From Enterococcus florum (GTDB taxonomy: Bacteria; Bacillota; Bacilli; Lactobacillales; Enterococcaceae): a DNA stretch of 64,000 nt. The translations under genes were made by a program, and so were the position numbers. The notes beneath the pieces are model-generated. The model saw only the letters and a program-made list of their open reading frames with translations, was not told the DNA's origin and did not search any database. Shown here one piece after another: positions 33,193-43,448 of this stretch (its first letter is position 1; each line of letters opens with the position of its first letter). Where the stretch lies: positions 1 through 64,000 of the forward strand of contig NZ_BJCC01000034.1 in assembly GCF_004309355.1 (NCBI RefSeq), given 5' to 3'.

Positions 33193-34146
33193 TTATTTCA
33201 ATTCTAAATAAGTAATCTCTTCATTCGTCAATTTGACGTGCTGGGTTTTCAAACTGGAAAGCAGCTCATACTTATTCCGCGGCCCGATCGAGGCAAACAC
33301 ATCAAAACGATCAGCCAATACATAGGCTAACGCAATGTTTACCGGTTCGACTCCTTTTTCCTTAGCCAATTCTTGGACACGAGCTAATTTTTGGAAGTTT
33401 TCTTCCGTGAAAAAGGCTCCTTTGATATCCTCAGGCGCTTCAGCCTCCATGTTTTCCCACAGGGGAACAAAAAATCCAGCGCCTTGGGCCCCCCAGCTCA
33501 TCACCGTGATCCCCAAGTCATTGTTTTGTTTGACGTAATCAGCATCCACATAAACCGCCTTGTACCAGCGTGGTTTCTTGACAGTAGCCAGCGTGTACGA
33601 GGGACTGTTCAAAGTGATTCCTGCGTATCCTTTTTTCTTACAGTAGGCATTCGCAGCCGCAATCCGCTCCAACGACCAATTGCTGACTCCGTAAACAGTG
33701 ATCTTTCCTTCCTTGCGATGCTGTTCAAACCGATCCATCAACTCTTCTACCGGCACGTTTTCGTTGTCTCGATGCATAATGTAGATATCAAAGTGCGACA
33801 CCCCCATATTTTTCAGGCTGTATTCTAAATCCTCAGTGATGTAATCTGCCCCTACACGACTTTGATCCGGGTACTGAACATTGTTTTCGTCCACATAATG
33901 ATGGCAAGCCTTGTTGACTAACAGCAGCTGGTCACGATTGCCTCGCTGCTGCAGCCACTTTGTGATGACCTGCTCTGATTTTCCCCCATTGTAAAATCGG
34001 CCTGTGTCGATCACATTTCCACCTTCAGCGACATATTGATCCAACAAATCGAAAATCACCGCTTCATTTTCTGGTCCGAACCAGCCGGTACCTAAAGCAA
34101 TACGAGCGACTTTCGTGTCTAATCCTTTGATCTGGCAATACTCCAT
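33193..34146 (-). CDS. Aldo/keto reductase
   Basis: A 317-residue NADPH-dependent oxidoreductase of the aldo/keto reductase barrel family. Catalytic residues can be placed: Asp and Tyr in VIDTGRFYNGG, Lys in LLVNKACHH and His in DIYIMHRD. Length is normal. AAGGAGAG precedes the ATG. Monocistronic. The carbonyl substrate is unknown; sugars, aldehydes or 2-oxo compounds are all possible. Confidence 0.9.
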   Translation of the reverse strand: MEYCQIKGLDTKVARIALGTGWFGPENEAVIFDLLDQYVAEGGNVIDTGRFYNGGKSEQVITKWLQQRGNRDQLLLVNKACHHYVDENNVQYPDQSRVGADYITEDLEYSLKNMGVSHFDIYIMHRDNENVPVEELMDRFEQHRKEGKITVYGVSNWSLERIAAANAYCKKKGYAGITLNSPSYTLATVKKPRWYKAVYVDADYVKQNNDLGITVMSWGAQGAGFFVPLWENMEAEAPEDIKGAFFTEENFQKLARVQELAKEKGVEPVNIALAYVLADRFDVFASIGPRNKYELLSSLKTQHVKLTNEEITYLELK

Positions 34147-34256
34147 CAGACTTCTCTCCTTTTTGATTCCTCTTAGATTTATTCTAGAGAAAACGCACAG
34201 TGGAATCTACTACGCCAGCAGTAAATATTGATAGCATTTTTGTTATCGTTCTTTCG

Positions 34257-34637
34257 TCAAGGAATTCCGAACTGTTGCGGACGTTTCTGGTCGAAGCCGC
34301 GAGTCAGTTTCTCGATCAATAGAAGATACGTTCTGAGGGGAAAGCATTTTAACAGCAGCAATGCCCATTCCTGCTCGGAAAAATACGATTTGAAGTAAAA
34401 CAAATAGCGCTTCATCGCCCTAGTCACCCGGGTGTTCAAATACAGATGTCTTGCTAAGCCCTTCATGAAGAATGTGAAGTCTTCTGTTCCCAGACGGTCT
34501 CGAATTTGGATCGCCAGCAACAATTTCAAGGTGATCGTCTGATTCTGTGTACGAAAATAGTAATCACCAATGCGCCGTTCCAGCGTTTTGCGAGACAAGC
34601 GAAACAATTGTTCTGCAGTAAAGGGATGCTGCTGCAT
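34257..34637 (-). CDS. Hypothetical protein, 126 residues
   Basis: A basic, soluble, aromatic-rich helical protein; no family recognised. ATG 34637 is preceded by AAAGGAGGGGG five to six nt upstream. The frame is open to 34715, but the longer version has no site and would overlap the terminator of the permease gene upstream. It is located between the permease and aldo/keto reductase genes. Function unknown. Confidence 0.6.
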   Translation of the reverse strand: MQQHPFTAEQLFRLSRKTLERRIGDYYFRTQNQTITLKLLLAIQIRDRLGTEDFTFFMKGLARHLYLNTRVTRAMKRYLFYFKSYFSEQEWALLLLKCFPLRTYLLLIEKLTRGFDQKRPQQFGIP

Positions 34638-34702
34638 CTTTCCCCCTCCTTTCACTTTCATAAACGAAGGCAAAAATGTTTTTTGAACCATCGCAAAAAA
34701 AA

Positions 34703-34731
34703 CTGCGTCCCGCACTAGTAGCGGGACACAG
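34703..34731 (-). terminator. Terminator of the YjeM-type permease gene
   Basis: On the minus strand CTGTGTCCCGC and GCGGGACGCAG pair (one G-U), with TTTTTTTT following. Confidence 0.88.
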
Positions 34732-34735
34732 CTTT

Positions 34736-36232
34736 TTACTTAGACAAGGTATCCTTTTTTTCACGCTTCAAGTAATTTTGATACAAGACCATCCCTAAGA
34801 CCGTAAAGCCAACTGGCCCAGCAATCATCCATAGCGTATCGCCGACTCCCGCTCCTTCGATGATTGGCTGGAAAATCGTAAAGATGTTGGCTCCCAACAC
34901 AAGGATAAAGACCAAGGTACTGATGGTCATCGTCATCCCCTTCGATTTATAAACCTCGAAGGTCTGCGGCATGCCTTTTTGTTTAAATTTCGGAAAAGCA
35001 AAGATCAAGAACAAGTAAGGCAAGGTCATCGAAACATTCGCCATCAAAGTCAAGATGTTATAGAAGGCGGATGGATCAGGTGTAGCAAACGAGGCGATTA
35101 AAATAATCAAAACAACGATCGCACATTGTGCCCACATCGCGTAACTTGGCATACCATGTTCATTTAACTCTGTAAATTTTTTCGGCCATATTTTTTTCGG
35201 AGTTCCCATGATCAAGGTTTTCAATGGAGAGTAGGTCAAGGTAAAGAACGCGCCACTATATGCTAAAAACATACCCAAGCCGGTGTAGCGAGCAAACCAG
35301 TTTCCCATGCTTGCTGCAGCAGAATGGCTCATACCGATCGCATTGGCAAATTCGACCCCTAGATTATTCATCATGACATAGCTGATATTACCCAAGTTGG
35401 TTGAATCACTGGATAATACCGCGTCCCAATTAGTACTTACGCCCCACAAGAAGATCCCCAACGCATAGCCGATCGAAATCACTAATGCAGAGAAGACAAC
35501 CCCTCTAGGGAAAGTTTTTTCTGGGTTTTGAGTCTTATCGACCATTCCGCCGACAGCCTCGATACCGCCGTAGGCAAAGATCGCAAATACCGCAAACCCA
35601 AGCAATCCGATCGGACTTTGATAAGAAGGATTTGGTGAATGCAGAATGTGGTCAAAGGGCTGAGCCAGCTGTCCGCCTTTTGCCACCAAAATAATCCCTG
35701 AGATAACGATCAAAACAACATTCAAGCTTGTGACAGCCAAGCCGCCGATACTGGTGATCTTAACGATTCCTTTGACTCCTTTGATCGAGACCACTGTGAC
35801 GATCACCATCCATAAACAAGCCAGTAAACCAACCATTTGAGTCGAATTCAACCCAAACAAACTCAATTTTTGCGTCTGGTCACTTCCGGCAAATGCCGTC
35901 GTAAAAGGAATCCATACTTTCGAAGAAGTAGAAACCATCCAAACAACATAGGAGGCAAACCACATAAATGTACCTATAAAGGCAAATTTCGGCCCCACAC
36001 TGACCTCCAGCCATTTGTACATCCCGCTGTTTTCTCCTTTAATGGTCGAACCGAATTCCGCCATCATCAGCGCAAATGGGATAAAGAATAAAATAGCTGC
36101 AATGATGTAGAAAACGATCGAACCATAGCCCATCAGGTAGAATGCTACCGGGCCATTTGCGAAACCAAACACTGAGGTAAAGATCATCATTACCAGAGCG
36201 CCGAGCGTCATGCCTTTTTCCGCTTTAGACAA
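34736..36232 (-). CDS. APC superfamily amino-acid permease (YjeM type)
   Basis: A 498-residue permease with about 12 to 13 hydrophobic segments, resembling the YjeM branch of the glutamate:GABA antiporter family; GFANGPVAFYLMGYGSI and FAYGGIEAVGGMVDKTQNPEKTFPRG are characteristic. Start: TTG 36232 has TTGGAG eight nt upstream; GTG 36239-36241 directly abuts that site, and ATG 36211 is a further option. Single gene with terminator. The 690 nt upstream gap may contain its promoter, but no clear boxes were found. The amino acid carried is unknown. Confidence 0.85.
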   Translation of the reverse strand: MSKAEKGMTLGALVMMIFTSVFGFANGPVAFYLMGYGSIVFYIIAAILFFIPFALMMAEFGSTIKGENSGMYKWLEVSVGPKFAFIGTFMWFASYVVWMVSTSSKVWIPFTTAFAGSDQTQKLSLFGLNSTQMVGLLACLWMVIVTVVSIKGVKGIVKITSIGGLAVTSLNVVLIVISGIILVAKGGQLAQPFDHILHSPNPSYQSPIGLLGFAVFAIFAYGGIEAVGGMVDKTQNPEKTFPRGVVFSALVISIGYALGIFLWGVSTNWDAVLSSDSTNLGNISYVMMNNLGVEFANAIGMSHSAAASMGNWFARYTGLGMFLAYSGAFFTLTYSPLKTLIMGTPKKIWPKKFTELNEHGMPSYAMWAQCAIVVLIILIASFATPDPSAFYNILTLMANVSMTLPYLFLIFAFPKFKQKGMPQTFEVYKSKGMTMTISTLVFILVLGANIFTIFQPIIEGAGVGDTLWMIAGPVGFTVLGMVLYQNYLKREKKDTLSK

Positions 36233-36241
36233 TTCAATCAC

Positions 36242-36884
36242 TCCAATTCAATTTTCATACTCGTTATTGATTGAACAAGTACAGGTTAGGATATCGACCT
36301 TTCCTGACCTGACTTTACAATGAAAACTGTCCCCTCGCAACAAGAGTGATTGGGATAGATCTTCTCGTTTTCACTTTATTTTAAACAAGTATTTTGAAAT
36401 GAATATTCAGTGATAAAATGTCAAAATAATGATAAATTCGGACTTTACAATACAAATAAAAGTGTTTTTTTAAAGACTCTTCGGGTCGAACACTTGATTG
36501 AGCACACTGTAGAGTAAAATCAACCTAAATAAAACATTTCACTTTTTCACCAAAATTTTAAAAAAATCATTTCGTTTACATTTTATTCATTCAACTAGCC
36601 TGTTGAAATATATAAAAACTTTTAAAAGTCTTTTTGCCCTGCCCAAACATTGTGATCTAAAGTGAATAATTTTAGTGCTCTATTGCCAAAATATTTTTTT
36701 CAGCTCACGAATTTATTCTCATAGTATAATTTTTCTGAAAATTTACACGATTTACTTTTTCGCTTGATTACGCAGATCATCTACGTCAGCCTCCTCTTCG
36801 ATCGAAGAAAAGACATCTCGATAAGGCTTGTCTCAGCTTTTGATAATTCTCTTATCCTATTTGTCTCTATAAATCTATGTTGCC
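36242..36884. other. Long AT-rich gap without a visible gene
   Basis: No reading frame with a ribosome binding site, no repeat and no RNA fold I can support. It must contain the promoter of the permease gene, but only scattered partial boxes are present. It could hold a small RNA that cannot be recognised by eye. Confidence 0.4.
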
Positions 36885-36919
36885 AAACGAACCGCCAACT
36901 CACTGACAGCGGTTCGTTT
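36885..36919 (-). terminator. Terminator of the TetR-ATPase-FtsX operon
   Basis: AAACGAACCGC and GCGGTTCGTTT pair perfectly around a 13 nt loop just past the FtsX stop codon. Confidence 0.85.
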
Positions 36920-36927
36920 TCTATTAA

Positions 36928-39141
36928 TCAATCCTCTTGAATCTTCAAACCTTCAACAATGTCCAGCTTGTTAATAAAACGATTGGCCGCAATGATCCGA
37001 AGACTGCTCATGATCAGAATCACGGTACCTGAAAGAATAAAGCTGATTGGACGAATCGCTGGGTATAAAGCAAAGCTGTTTTGAGAAAATTCTCCCTTGA
37101 TCATCTGCAGCAGCAGATACCCGCAGAAAAATCCAGTCGGAATCGCTAAGCAAAGCTGCACGATACTTTCTTTAAAGATGGCAGAAAGAATTTTTCTCTT
37201 CGAATAGCCCATGATATTCATAAACATGTACTCAAATTCTCGAACTGTCAAGTTCATCAAATTGATGCATAGAACCACCGTGATCCCCAAGATGACTCCA
37301 CATGCGATCAATAGCCAAATCAAGATCTGTAAATTTTCCAGCAAACTGTTGAAGGAGGAAATATCGTCTTTCACAGTAGAGAAAACATACTCGTCTTCTA
37401 GTAAAGCAGTTTCTAGCGAATCAAGTCGCTCACTTTTCATGTAGGTTGTGTTGTAGACTTGCGGCACGTCTGGTAGAACGTCCTTGGCATAGTGATAGGA
37501 AGTAAACATGCTCAATCCCATACCCAAGCGAATGATTCCAGAGATTGAGACGCGGTGATCGTCGATTTTAACAGTATCGCCAACACGGACCCCCCACTTT
37601 TCTGCATAATACTCAGGGATGACGATTCCCTCTTTCAGCTCCTGCTGATTCAAGTTCAACATTGTAGTGTCACTCTCTAAGACAGTCAGCAGATACTCCT
37701 CCCCGCGAACCTTCGTGGGCATCTGCAAAGCAGGACTGTGCTGATCGATCTTCGAGTAGCCTGCGAAAGGATTGTTTCCTAAAGGCAGCGGCTCACCTTC
37801 CACCACCAGATCATAACTAGCAAATTCATCAAAGTATTGGTGAGTGATTTGATGCAGCGAATCATTGAAGCCTAAGGAAAAGCACATCAATGCTGTAGAT
37901 GCAGCAATTCCCAACACCATCACGAAAAAACGTCCTTTGTTGCGGACGCTGCTTTTCATGGCATACCGAGTATTAAAGGACCATTTGGACCAAATAAAGG
38001 TCAATTTCTCAAAAAGACTTCGCTTCGTCGCACGAGGCATTCGCGGTTTCATAGAAACTGCTGGAAGTTCTTTTAAAACAGACAACATCGCTAGACTGCC
38101 TGCCAATAGACAACCGAGCACCGAAACCCCGACTGCAACCGACCAAACCTTCGGATACATGCGCAAAGCCAGCGTCGGAAGTTCAATCATGATTCTGATC
38201 ATGGACAGCAGCCAATTGGAAAGTGGGATCGAAGCAAGACAGCCAAGACTAGAGGCAATGATCCCTAACAGCCCGAACTGCATCAGGTAGATCTTCATGA
38301 TCGTTGTATTGCTATGTCCCAGTGCTTTCATGATTCCCAGCTGTTTATGCTCCTTCAGAATCGTTCGGCGCAGCAAAATAAAAATAATACAGAAGGAAAT
38401 CAACCAAAAAATCGTCGGAAAAATGAAGGCAAAGGATTCAAATTGTCCTAGGTCTCCCTCATACATCTGGTAATTGATTTGATCATCAACCTTCGTGTAT
38501 TGGTTGAATTTAATCTTGGAGGCCAGCCTTTTTTCTGAGAGCGCATCAGAGGTCTCCAAAAGAATTTGATTGTACGGACCGGGCAGCTGATCCACAAATA
38601 CCACTGCAAATTTATCAAGATCAGCAAACATCGTTCGCGCATTTTGCACATAGTAGACGTATTCTGGAGAACTAACGATCCCGACGACCTTTCGCTCTTG
38701 ATTAGAAATCGTCAGCGGATCGCCAACAGTTATCTGATGTTTGCGGGCGAACTGACTGATGACGGCACATTCCTTTGTATTTTTTGGCAAACGCCCCTTG
38801 GTGATAGAAAGCTGATTCATTTTCGAGGTAAGGGAGATGAAACGATACGTGATTTCTTGATCCTTCACTTCCATCAGGCTTCGTGCCTCTACCTTCGTAA
38901 TCCCCTGCTCTTTTTCAAGCTTGGCAACCTCTTCTTTTGTAAAGGAACCGGTGAGGGTAATGTCTGCATAGTGCTGCTGTTGAAAATAATCTTCTGTAAA
39001 AACCTGATAAGTGTTTTTAAAGGAGTAGATTGTGGTAAAAAACAACGCAGCGACAAAAATCAACAGCCCCATGCCGAGCATTTGCCCGCGTTGTTTTTTC
39101 ATTTTTCGAAAGATAAAACGTGTAGAGGTTTTCATTACCAT
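36928..39141 (-). CDS. FtsX/MacB-type ABC transporter permease
   Basis: A 737-residue membrane protein with the layout of duplicated FtsX permeases: one hydrophobic segment near the N-terminus (about 20-40), a large extracellular domain, three segments (about 235-370), another near 405, a second extracellular domain, and three more segments at the C-terminus. It overlaps the ATPase gene by 7 nt. Such pairs export or extract lipids, peptides or lipoproteins. Either ATG 39141 or ATG 39135 could be the start. Substrate unknown. Confidence 0.87.
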   Translation of the reverse strand: MVMKTSTRFIFRKMKKQRGQMLGMGLLIFVAALFFTTIYSFKNTYQVFTEDYFQQQHYADITLTGSFTKEEVAKLEKEQGITKVEARSLMEVKDQEITYRFISLTSKMNQLSITKGRLPKNTKECAVISQFARKHQITVGDPLTISNQERKVVGIVSSPEYVYYVQNARTMFADLDKFAVVFVDQLPGPYNQILLETSDALSEKRLASKIKFNQYTKVDDQINYQMYEGDLGQFESFAFIFPTIFWLISFCIIFILLRRTILKEHKQLGIMKALGHSNTTIMKIYLMQFGLLGIIASSLGCLASIPLSNWLLSMIRIMIELPTLALRMYPKVWSVAVGVSVLGCLLAGSLAMLSVLKELPAVSMKPRMPRATKRSLFEKLTFIWSKWSFNTRYAMKSSVRNKGRFFVMVLGIAASTALMCFSLGFNDSLHQITHQYFDEFASYDLVVEGEPLPLGNNPFAGYSKIDQHSPALQMPTKVRGEEYLLTVLESDTTMLNLNQQELKEGIVIPEYYAEKWGVRVGDTVKIDDHRVSISGIIRLGMGLSMFTSYHYAKDVLPDVPQVYNTTYMKSERLDSLETALLEDEYVFSTVKDDISSFNSLLENLQILIWLLIACGVILGITVVLCINLMNLTVREFEYMFMNIMGYSKRKILSAIFKESIVQLCLAIPTGFFCGYLLLQMIKGEFSQNSFALYPAIRPISFILSGTVILIMSSLRIIAANRFINKLDIVEGLKIQED

Positions 39142-39842
39142 TCCACCTCCGTTGGCAGAAGAGGTCGTGGATTTTCTGTGTATTCTATGATCTGCCCGCT
39201 GCGCATCCGAATCACGACATCAGCGATTTTTGCAATTTCCTTGCTGTGGGTGATAAGCAGGATCGAACTGTGGTTTTCGGATTGTATAGCTTTCAATACT
39301 TCAAGAATATGGATCCCTGTTTCAAAATCCAATGCCCCCGTCGGCTCATCACAAAGCAAAATCTCCGGTTGTTTGGCCAACGCTCTGGCAATCGAAATCC
39401 GCTGCTGCTCTCCGCCAGACAGTTGGGCTGGAAAATGCGCCCCTCGATCAGCAAGTCCCACCGCCGCGACTGCCTGCTGCGCATAATCTTGGCTTAAGCC
39501 CACTACCTCGGTTGAAAATTCGACATTTTCAACCGCATTTAGGTCCGGCAGTAAATTGTAGCTTTGAAAAACAAAGCCGATCTTCTCCTTACGAAACTCT
39601 GTCATCTCAGCCTTATTCAGGTTTGTGATTGGCGTTCCCTGACAAATGATCTCGCCGCTTGTGGGCTTGTCCATGCAGCCGATCATGTTCAGCAATGTCG
39701 ATTTTCCAGACCCGCTTTCCCCTAATATCACGACGAACTTGTGGGCCGGAATCTCTAAAGAAATCTTGTTTAGTGCAGTAACCGCGGATGAATCTTTTCC
39801 ATAGATCTTCGTCAGATCACGAATCGAAAATAGGGTCATCAT
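39135..39842 (-). CDS. MacB/LolD-type ABC ATP-binding protein
   Basis: A 235-residue ATPase. Walker [11 protein letters not shown]-loop FVFQSYNLLP, signature LSGGEQQR, Walker B ILLCDEP and switch LLITHS are present. It works with the adjacent FtsX-type permease. It starts directly after the TetR-type gene, so the three are one operon. Confidence 0.93.
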   Translation of the reverse strand: MMTLFSIRDLTKIYGKDSSAVTALNKISLEIPAHKFVVILGESGSGKSTLLNMIGCMDKPTSGEIICQGTPITNLNKAEMTEFRKEKIGFVFQSYNLLPDLNAVENVEFSTEVVGLSQDYAQQAVAAVGLADRGAHFPAQLSGGEQQRISIARALAKQPEILLCDEPTGALDFETGIHILEVLKAIQSENHSSILLITHSKEIAKIADVVIRMRSGQIIEYTENPRPLLPTEVEW

Positions 39843-40433
39843 TTACACCTCCAAATAATCTAACAGGCCATCGATCATCACTTCAATCGTAGGATCAATA
39901 AATTCCTTGATCAAAATCTCTCCATGGCTGACACCGAAAAAGATAATATGGATATAGTTTTGCAAAATCTCTGGTTGTTTGCCTTTTAGATTCATACTGT
40001 TGAACATTTCTTGATAATTCCGCTGTTCCATCGCTTCCAGCTCTGCTAGTCCATCCTTTGCGTAACGCAGCATAAAGCGTTCAACTTCATTGTGCTCCTC
40101 AATAAAAAAGCGTTGTTCGGGATCCTTCATCATCTCCATAAAAAAGCGCTTGATTTTGACTCTTTTTTCTGCAGAAGGCAATTGAGAAATGTCACGCAAA
40201 ACCGTCTTGATGCGCGCAAATCCTTGTTCATGGAGCTGAAACACCAAATGATAGAGAAAATCATCCTTCGAAGAGAAAAAATTGTAAAAGCTTCCCTTCG
40301 CCATCCCGGCCTCCTTTACGATATCATCTACACTGACCCGACTGATTCCATATCGAATGATCAGTTTTCTTCCATGACTGATTAGCAGCTGGCGTTGACT
40401 TTCTTTTTCCTGCTCTGTTAAACCTCTTGGCAT
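39843..40433 (-). CDS. TetR/AcrR family regulator of the FtsX-type ABC operon
   Basis: A 196-residue repressor with an N-terminal HTH (about residues 28-60, SVDDIVKEAGMAKGSFYNFFSSKDDF). First gene of the operon, immediately upstream of the ATPase. A palindrome overlapping its own promoter suggests autoregulation and control of the exporter. Inducer unknown. Confidence 0.88.
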   Translation of the reverse strand: MPRGLTEQEKESQRQLLISHGRKLIIRYGISRVSVDDIVKEAGMAKGSFYNFFSSKDDFLYHLVFQLHEQGFARIKTVLRDISQLPSAEKRVKIKRFFMEMMKDPEQRFFIEEHNEVERFMLRYAKDGLAELEAMEQRNYQEMFNSMNLKGKQPEILQNYIHIIFFGVSHGEILIKEFIDPTIEVMIDGLLDYLEV

Positions 40434-40452
40434 AATGACACTCCTTTCGAAC

Positions 40453-40486
40453 TATAATGACCAATAATTTCTATATAGTCATTATA
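40453..40486. promoter_or_regulatory. Palindromic operator overlapping the TetR operon promoter
   Basis: TATAATGAC and GTCATTATA arms are separated by 16 bp. The distal arm contains the -10 box (TATAAT on the minus strand, 40481-40486); TTCACA lies 17 bp upstream of it. The arrangement fits repression by the adjacent TetR-type protein. Confidence 0.5.
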
Positions 40487-40552
40487 CCCTGAAAATCGTA
40501 TAATGTGAATGTTTTTTTACCTTCACTCTCTATTCTTTAGAAAGACAAAAAA

Positions 40553-40583
40553 TCCTGTTCAACAGCTGAGCTGCGATTGAACA
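40553..40583 (-). terminator. Terminator of the BceAB-like operon
   Basis: Sequence TCCTGTTCAA (40551-40562) and TTGAACAGGA (40576-40585) form a stem downstream of the permease stop codon with T residues following on the minus strand. Confidence 0.65.
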
Positions 40584-40595
40584 GGATGAACACTA

Positions 40596-42572
40596 TTATG
40601 CTTCACGTTCCACGATCTTATAATAACTGCGAGCTGTCAGCTGATAAACGATAAAGTACAAAAGGCTGAAGATCAGGACGACCGCAATCGTGGTGATTAA
40701 AATGACATGCCAGTTGACTAAACCAAACAGGATCAATAGCTTATTGATCAACGGAAATGCAAATCCCAAATGGACAACCGCGACTAGCAGTGGAAAGAGA
40801 AAGACCAGCAGCACTTGACTGTGAATCACCTTGCGAACCTCCTCGTGACTCATGCCGACCTTTTGCAAAATCTCAAAGCGCTGTTGATCATCGATCCCCT
40901 CAGAAATCTGTTTGTAGTAAATGATCAAGGCCGTCGCTAGTGTAAAGATCACGCCAAAAATCATGCCCAGGAAGAAAAAGCCGCTAGTAAAGGTTTTATT
41001 GGATCGAGCGTAGATATCTTTTGAATCAAAACTAAATCCGAGCGCCTCATCGGAAAATTGGCTGCTGTACATCGTCTTTAGGTCCTGCGCAAAGTGATAC
41101 CGTTCACTTTCATCTGCGTTGATATCAAAGCCTAAAGAGTACTGTGGCTGCCGATCTTCTTCAGGAACCCGCCACTCTTTTAACAATTGATCAATCATCT
41201 GCTGATCCTTGACTGCAATGATGAAAACATCCGATAGATTGTTTTGCTGGTGCAGCCCAATAAAATGATCCACCTTTTCCTTTACGCGATACTTAGTGCC
41301 GTTTATCGTGATTGCCTCTTGAGAAATGTCGCCACTGGCTGTAAAAACAGCGATCTGATTGTCTTTCAGTTCGACAGATCGTTCTGCATGCTTGTTGTAC
41401 TCCGCCATTGTCATCAGACTGATCATCGCGGCATCATTTAATTCACTGATCTGCGCTTCACTGCGAAATTGAAACGTATCCCCCGTACGCTTGAAAAATA
41501 AGCTTTTCGTCGTTTCAACTTCTTGCATATTCGTCAACTCAATCCCTTTCTTTTGAGCCAACTGTTCCGCAGATTGTCTAATTTCCGGTACGTTTTGGTA
41601 GCTGGAGATACTGACTGAATGAGAATAACGGGAATTCAATAATTCCTGTTGCCCGAAAAACAGACTGCCTGTCGTTCCCATCGTGACTAGAACCATTGTC
41701 GACAAAATGCAAATACTCGCCAGGCCGGCCGCATTTTGCTTCATGCGATAGATCATGCTGGAGACGGAGATAAAATGATTGGTCTTGTAATAAAATCTCT
41801 TTCGGTTCTTCAGCGTCTTCAACAATGTGATGCTGCCTGAAATAAACAAATTATAGGTTCCAAAAATGACTAAAACCACCGCAACAAAGAAAAACGTCAA
41901 TGCATCAACGGGTGATTCAATCAACAAGGCCAGGCTGTAGCCGCCTGCAAGACAGCCGATCCCGATCACAGTAGCGATCCATTTGCTCTTTGGCTCGATC
42001 TCTCCTCGTTTGTCGCCATACAGCAACTCGATCGGTTTGGTCCGCTTGATTTGAAGACAGTTCAATAAGAAGAGAAACAAGAAGATGCCCAGAAACAGCA
42101 GTACGACGATCCCCAATGTTTCGAACGTTAAAGAAAAAACGAAACGCTCTCCTATACCGATCATTTTTTGCAAAACTAGAAAACCCAGCTTGCCTAGAAT
42201 CGTGCCGGAGATGATCCCAGCGGCCAGGACGATCCAAAAGCTGAAAAAATTTTCCCAAAACATCATGATGTACAGTTCTCTTTTGCCCAAACCTAATACA
42301 TTGTAAAGTCCAAATTCCTTTTTTCGCTGCTTTAATAAAAAGCTGTTCGTATAGATTGAAAAAATGCCTGAAAAGATCATCAAAATAATATTTCCAAAGC
42401 TAAACATCGTGATTGCACTATAGCTGTCAGGCAATTGTTTCATTCCAGGATTTTTTACGATCACCTGTGTCATGGTAATGGCTGCGACCAAAAAGAGCAT
42501 TGAGATCAAAAATGGTAAGTAGGCTCGATGGTTTTTCTTTAAATTGGTAAAAGCTAGTTTCATATAAAACAT
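40596..42572 (-). CDS. BceB-type ABC transporter permease
   Basis: A 658-residue permease with the Bce layout: ten hydrophobic segments and a large extracellular domain (about residues 310-520) between segments seven and eight. In this family the permease senses antimicrobial peptides bound to wall precursors and signals to a partner kinase. It lies one base after the ATPase gene. The peptide recognised cannot be read from the sequence; bacitracin, nisin-like or similar are candidates. Confidence 0.9.
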   Translation of the reverse strand: MFYMKLAFTNLKKNHRAYLPFLISMLFLVAAITMTQVIVKNPGMKQLPDSYSAITMFSFGNIILMIFSGIFSIYTNSFLLKQRKKEFGLYNVLGLGKRELYIMMFWENFFSFWIVLAAGIISGTILGKLGFLVLQKMIGIGERFVFSLTFETLGIVVLLFLGIFLFLFLLNCLQIKRTKPIELLYGDKRGEIEPKSKWIATVIGIGCLAGGYSLALLIESPVDALTFFFVAVVLVIFGTYNLFISGSITLLKTLKNRKRFYYKTNHFISVSSMIYRMKQNAAGLASICILSTMVLVTMGTTGSLFFGQQELLNSRYSHSVSISSYQNVPEIRQSAEQLAQKKGIELTNMQEVETTKSLFFKRTGDTFQFRSEAQISELNDAAMISLMTMAEYNKHAERSVELKDNQIAVFTASGDISQEAITINGTKYRVKEKVDHFIGLHQQNNLSDVFIIAVKDQQMIDQLLKEWRVPEEDRQPQYSLGFDINADESERYHFAQDLKTMYSSQFSDEALGFSFDSKDIYARSNKTFTSGFFFLGMIFGVIFTLATALIIYYKQISEGIDDQQRFEILQKVGMSHEEVRKVIHSQVLLVFLFPLLVAVVHLGFAFPLINKLLILFGLVNWHVILITTIAVVLIFSLLYFIVYQLTARSYYKIVEREA

Positions 42573-42573
42573 C

Positions 42574-43335
42574 TTACCCCTCCTTCGATAAAAGAGCCGT
42601 CATGGTCTCTGTAATCGTCTCAAGGAATTGATAGTTTTCTTTTTGTCCGCGGTACAGCTGATGAAAGACCTGTCCATCTTTGATAAATAGGACCCGATCC
42701 GCATGGCTGGCTGCAATCGAGCTGTGAGTCACCATCAGGATCGTTTGCCCCCGCTGCTTCAATTGCTGGAATATCTGCAGCAGCTGCTCAGAAGTTTTTG
42801 AATCCAAAGCCCCTGTTGGTTCATCGGCTAAGAGCAATTCGGGTTCGGTGATGATCGCCCGAGCCACCGCCACACGTTGTTTTTGTCCACCAGAAAGCTC
42901 GTAAGGATATTTTTCTAGCAATCCCTCAATGCCGAGAGCTTTGGCAACCGGCATAAGTTTTCGTTCCATTTCCTTCACTTTGTACTGCGAAAGCACCAAA
43001 GGCAGCAAAATATTGTCCTTGGTAGAGAACGTATCCAGCAAGTTAAAGTCCTGAAAAACAAAACCCAGATGGTCCCGGCGAAAGGCCGCCGCATGTTTTT
43101 CCGGGATGCTGGTCAGGTCCATCCCGTTTAAGTACATTGTCCCAGCAGTTGGCTTGTCCAAGGTGGCAACCAGGTTCAGCAGCGTACTTTTTCCTGAGCC
43201 TGACTCCCCCATGATAGCGACATACTCTCCTTGATCGATTCCTAAATTGATCGATTTTAATGCTTCAACGGACACGCCGCTTAATTTGCTTTGATACACT
43301 TTTTTAACACTCGTTACGCTTAATAGTTCATTCAT
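42574..43335 (-). CDS. BceA-type ABC ATP-binding protein
   Basis: A 253-residue ATPase with Walker [11 protein letters not shown]-loop [12 protein letters not shown], signature LSGGQKQR, Walker B LLLADEP and switch MVTHS. The Q-loop with DFNLLDT is typical of Bce ATPases. The ATG is preceded by a very strong GAGGAGGGGG. Partner of the BceB-like permease. Confidence 0.93.
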   Translation of the reverse strand: MNELLSVTSVKKVYQSKLSGVSVEALKSINLGIDQGEYVAIMGESGSGKSTLLNLVATLDKPTAGTMYLNGMDLTSIPEKHAAAFRRDHLGFVFQDFNLLDTFSTKDNILLPLVLSQYKVKEMERKLMPVAKALGIEGLLEKYPYELSGGQKQRVAVARAIITEPELLLADEPTGALDSKTSEQLLQIFQQLKQRGQTILMVTHSSIAASHADRVLFIKDGQVFHQLYRGQKENYQFLETITETMTALLSKEG

Positions 43336-43404
43336 TGTTGAATTCCCCCTCCTCTCCTTATATCTTAGCTAGTTAAAGAGAACGGTACTACTTACAAAAA
43401 GAGA

Positions 43405-43432
43405 CCCAAACTTACAGTTTTGGAAGTTTGGG
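43405..43432. promoter_or_regulatory. Inverted repeat between kinase and BceA-like genes
   Basis: CCCAAACTT and AAGTTTGGG arms around a 10 nt centre, 70 nt before the ATPase start. On the minus strand a TCTCTTTTT stretch follows, so it could be a partial terminator after the kinase gene. Equally it could be the response-regulator binding site upstream of the transporter genes. Confidence 0.5.
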
Positions 43433-43448
43433 AATGTTGTCGGCTTCA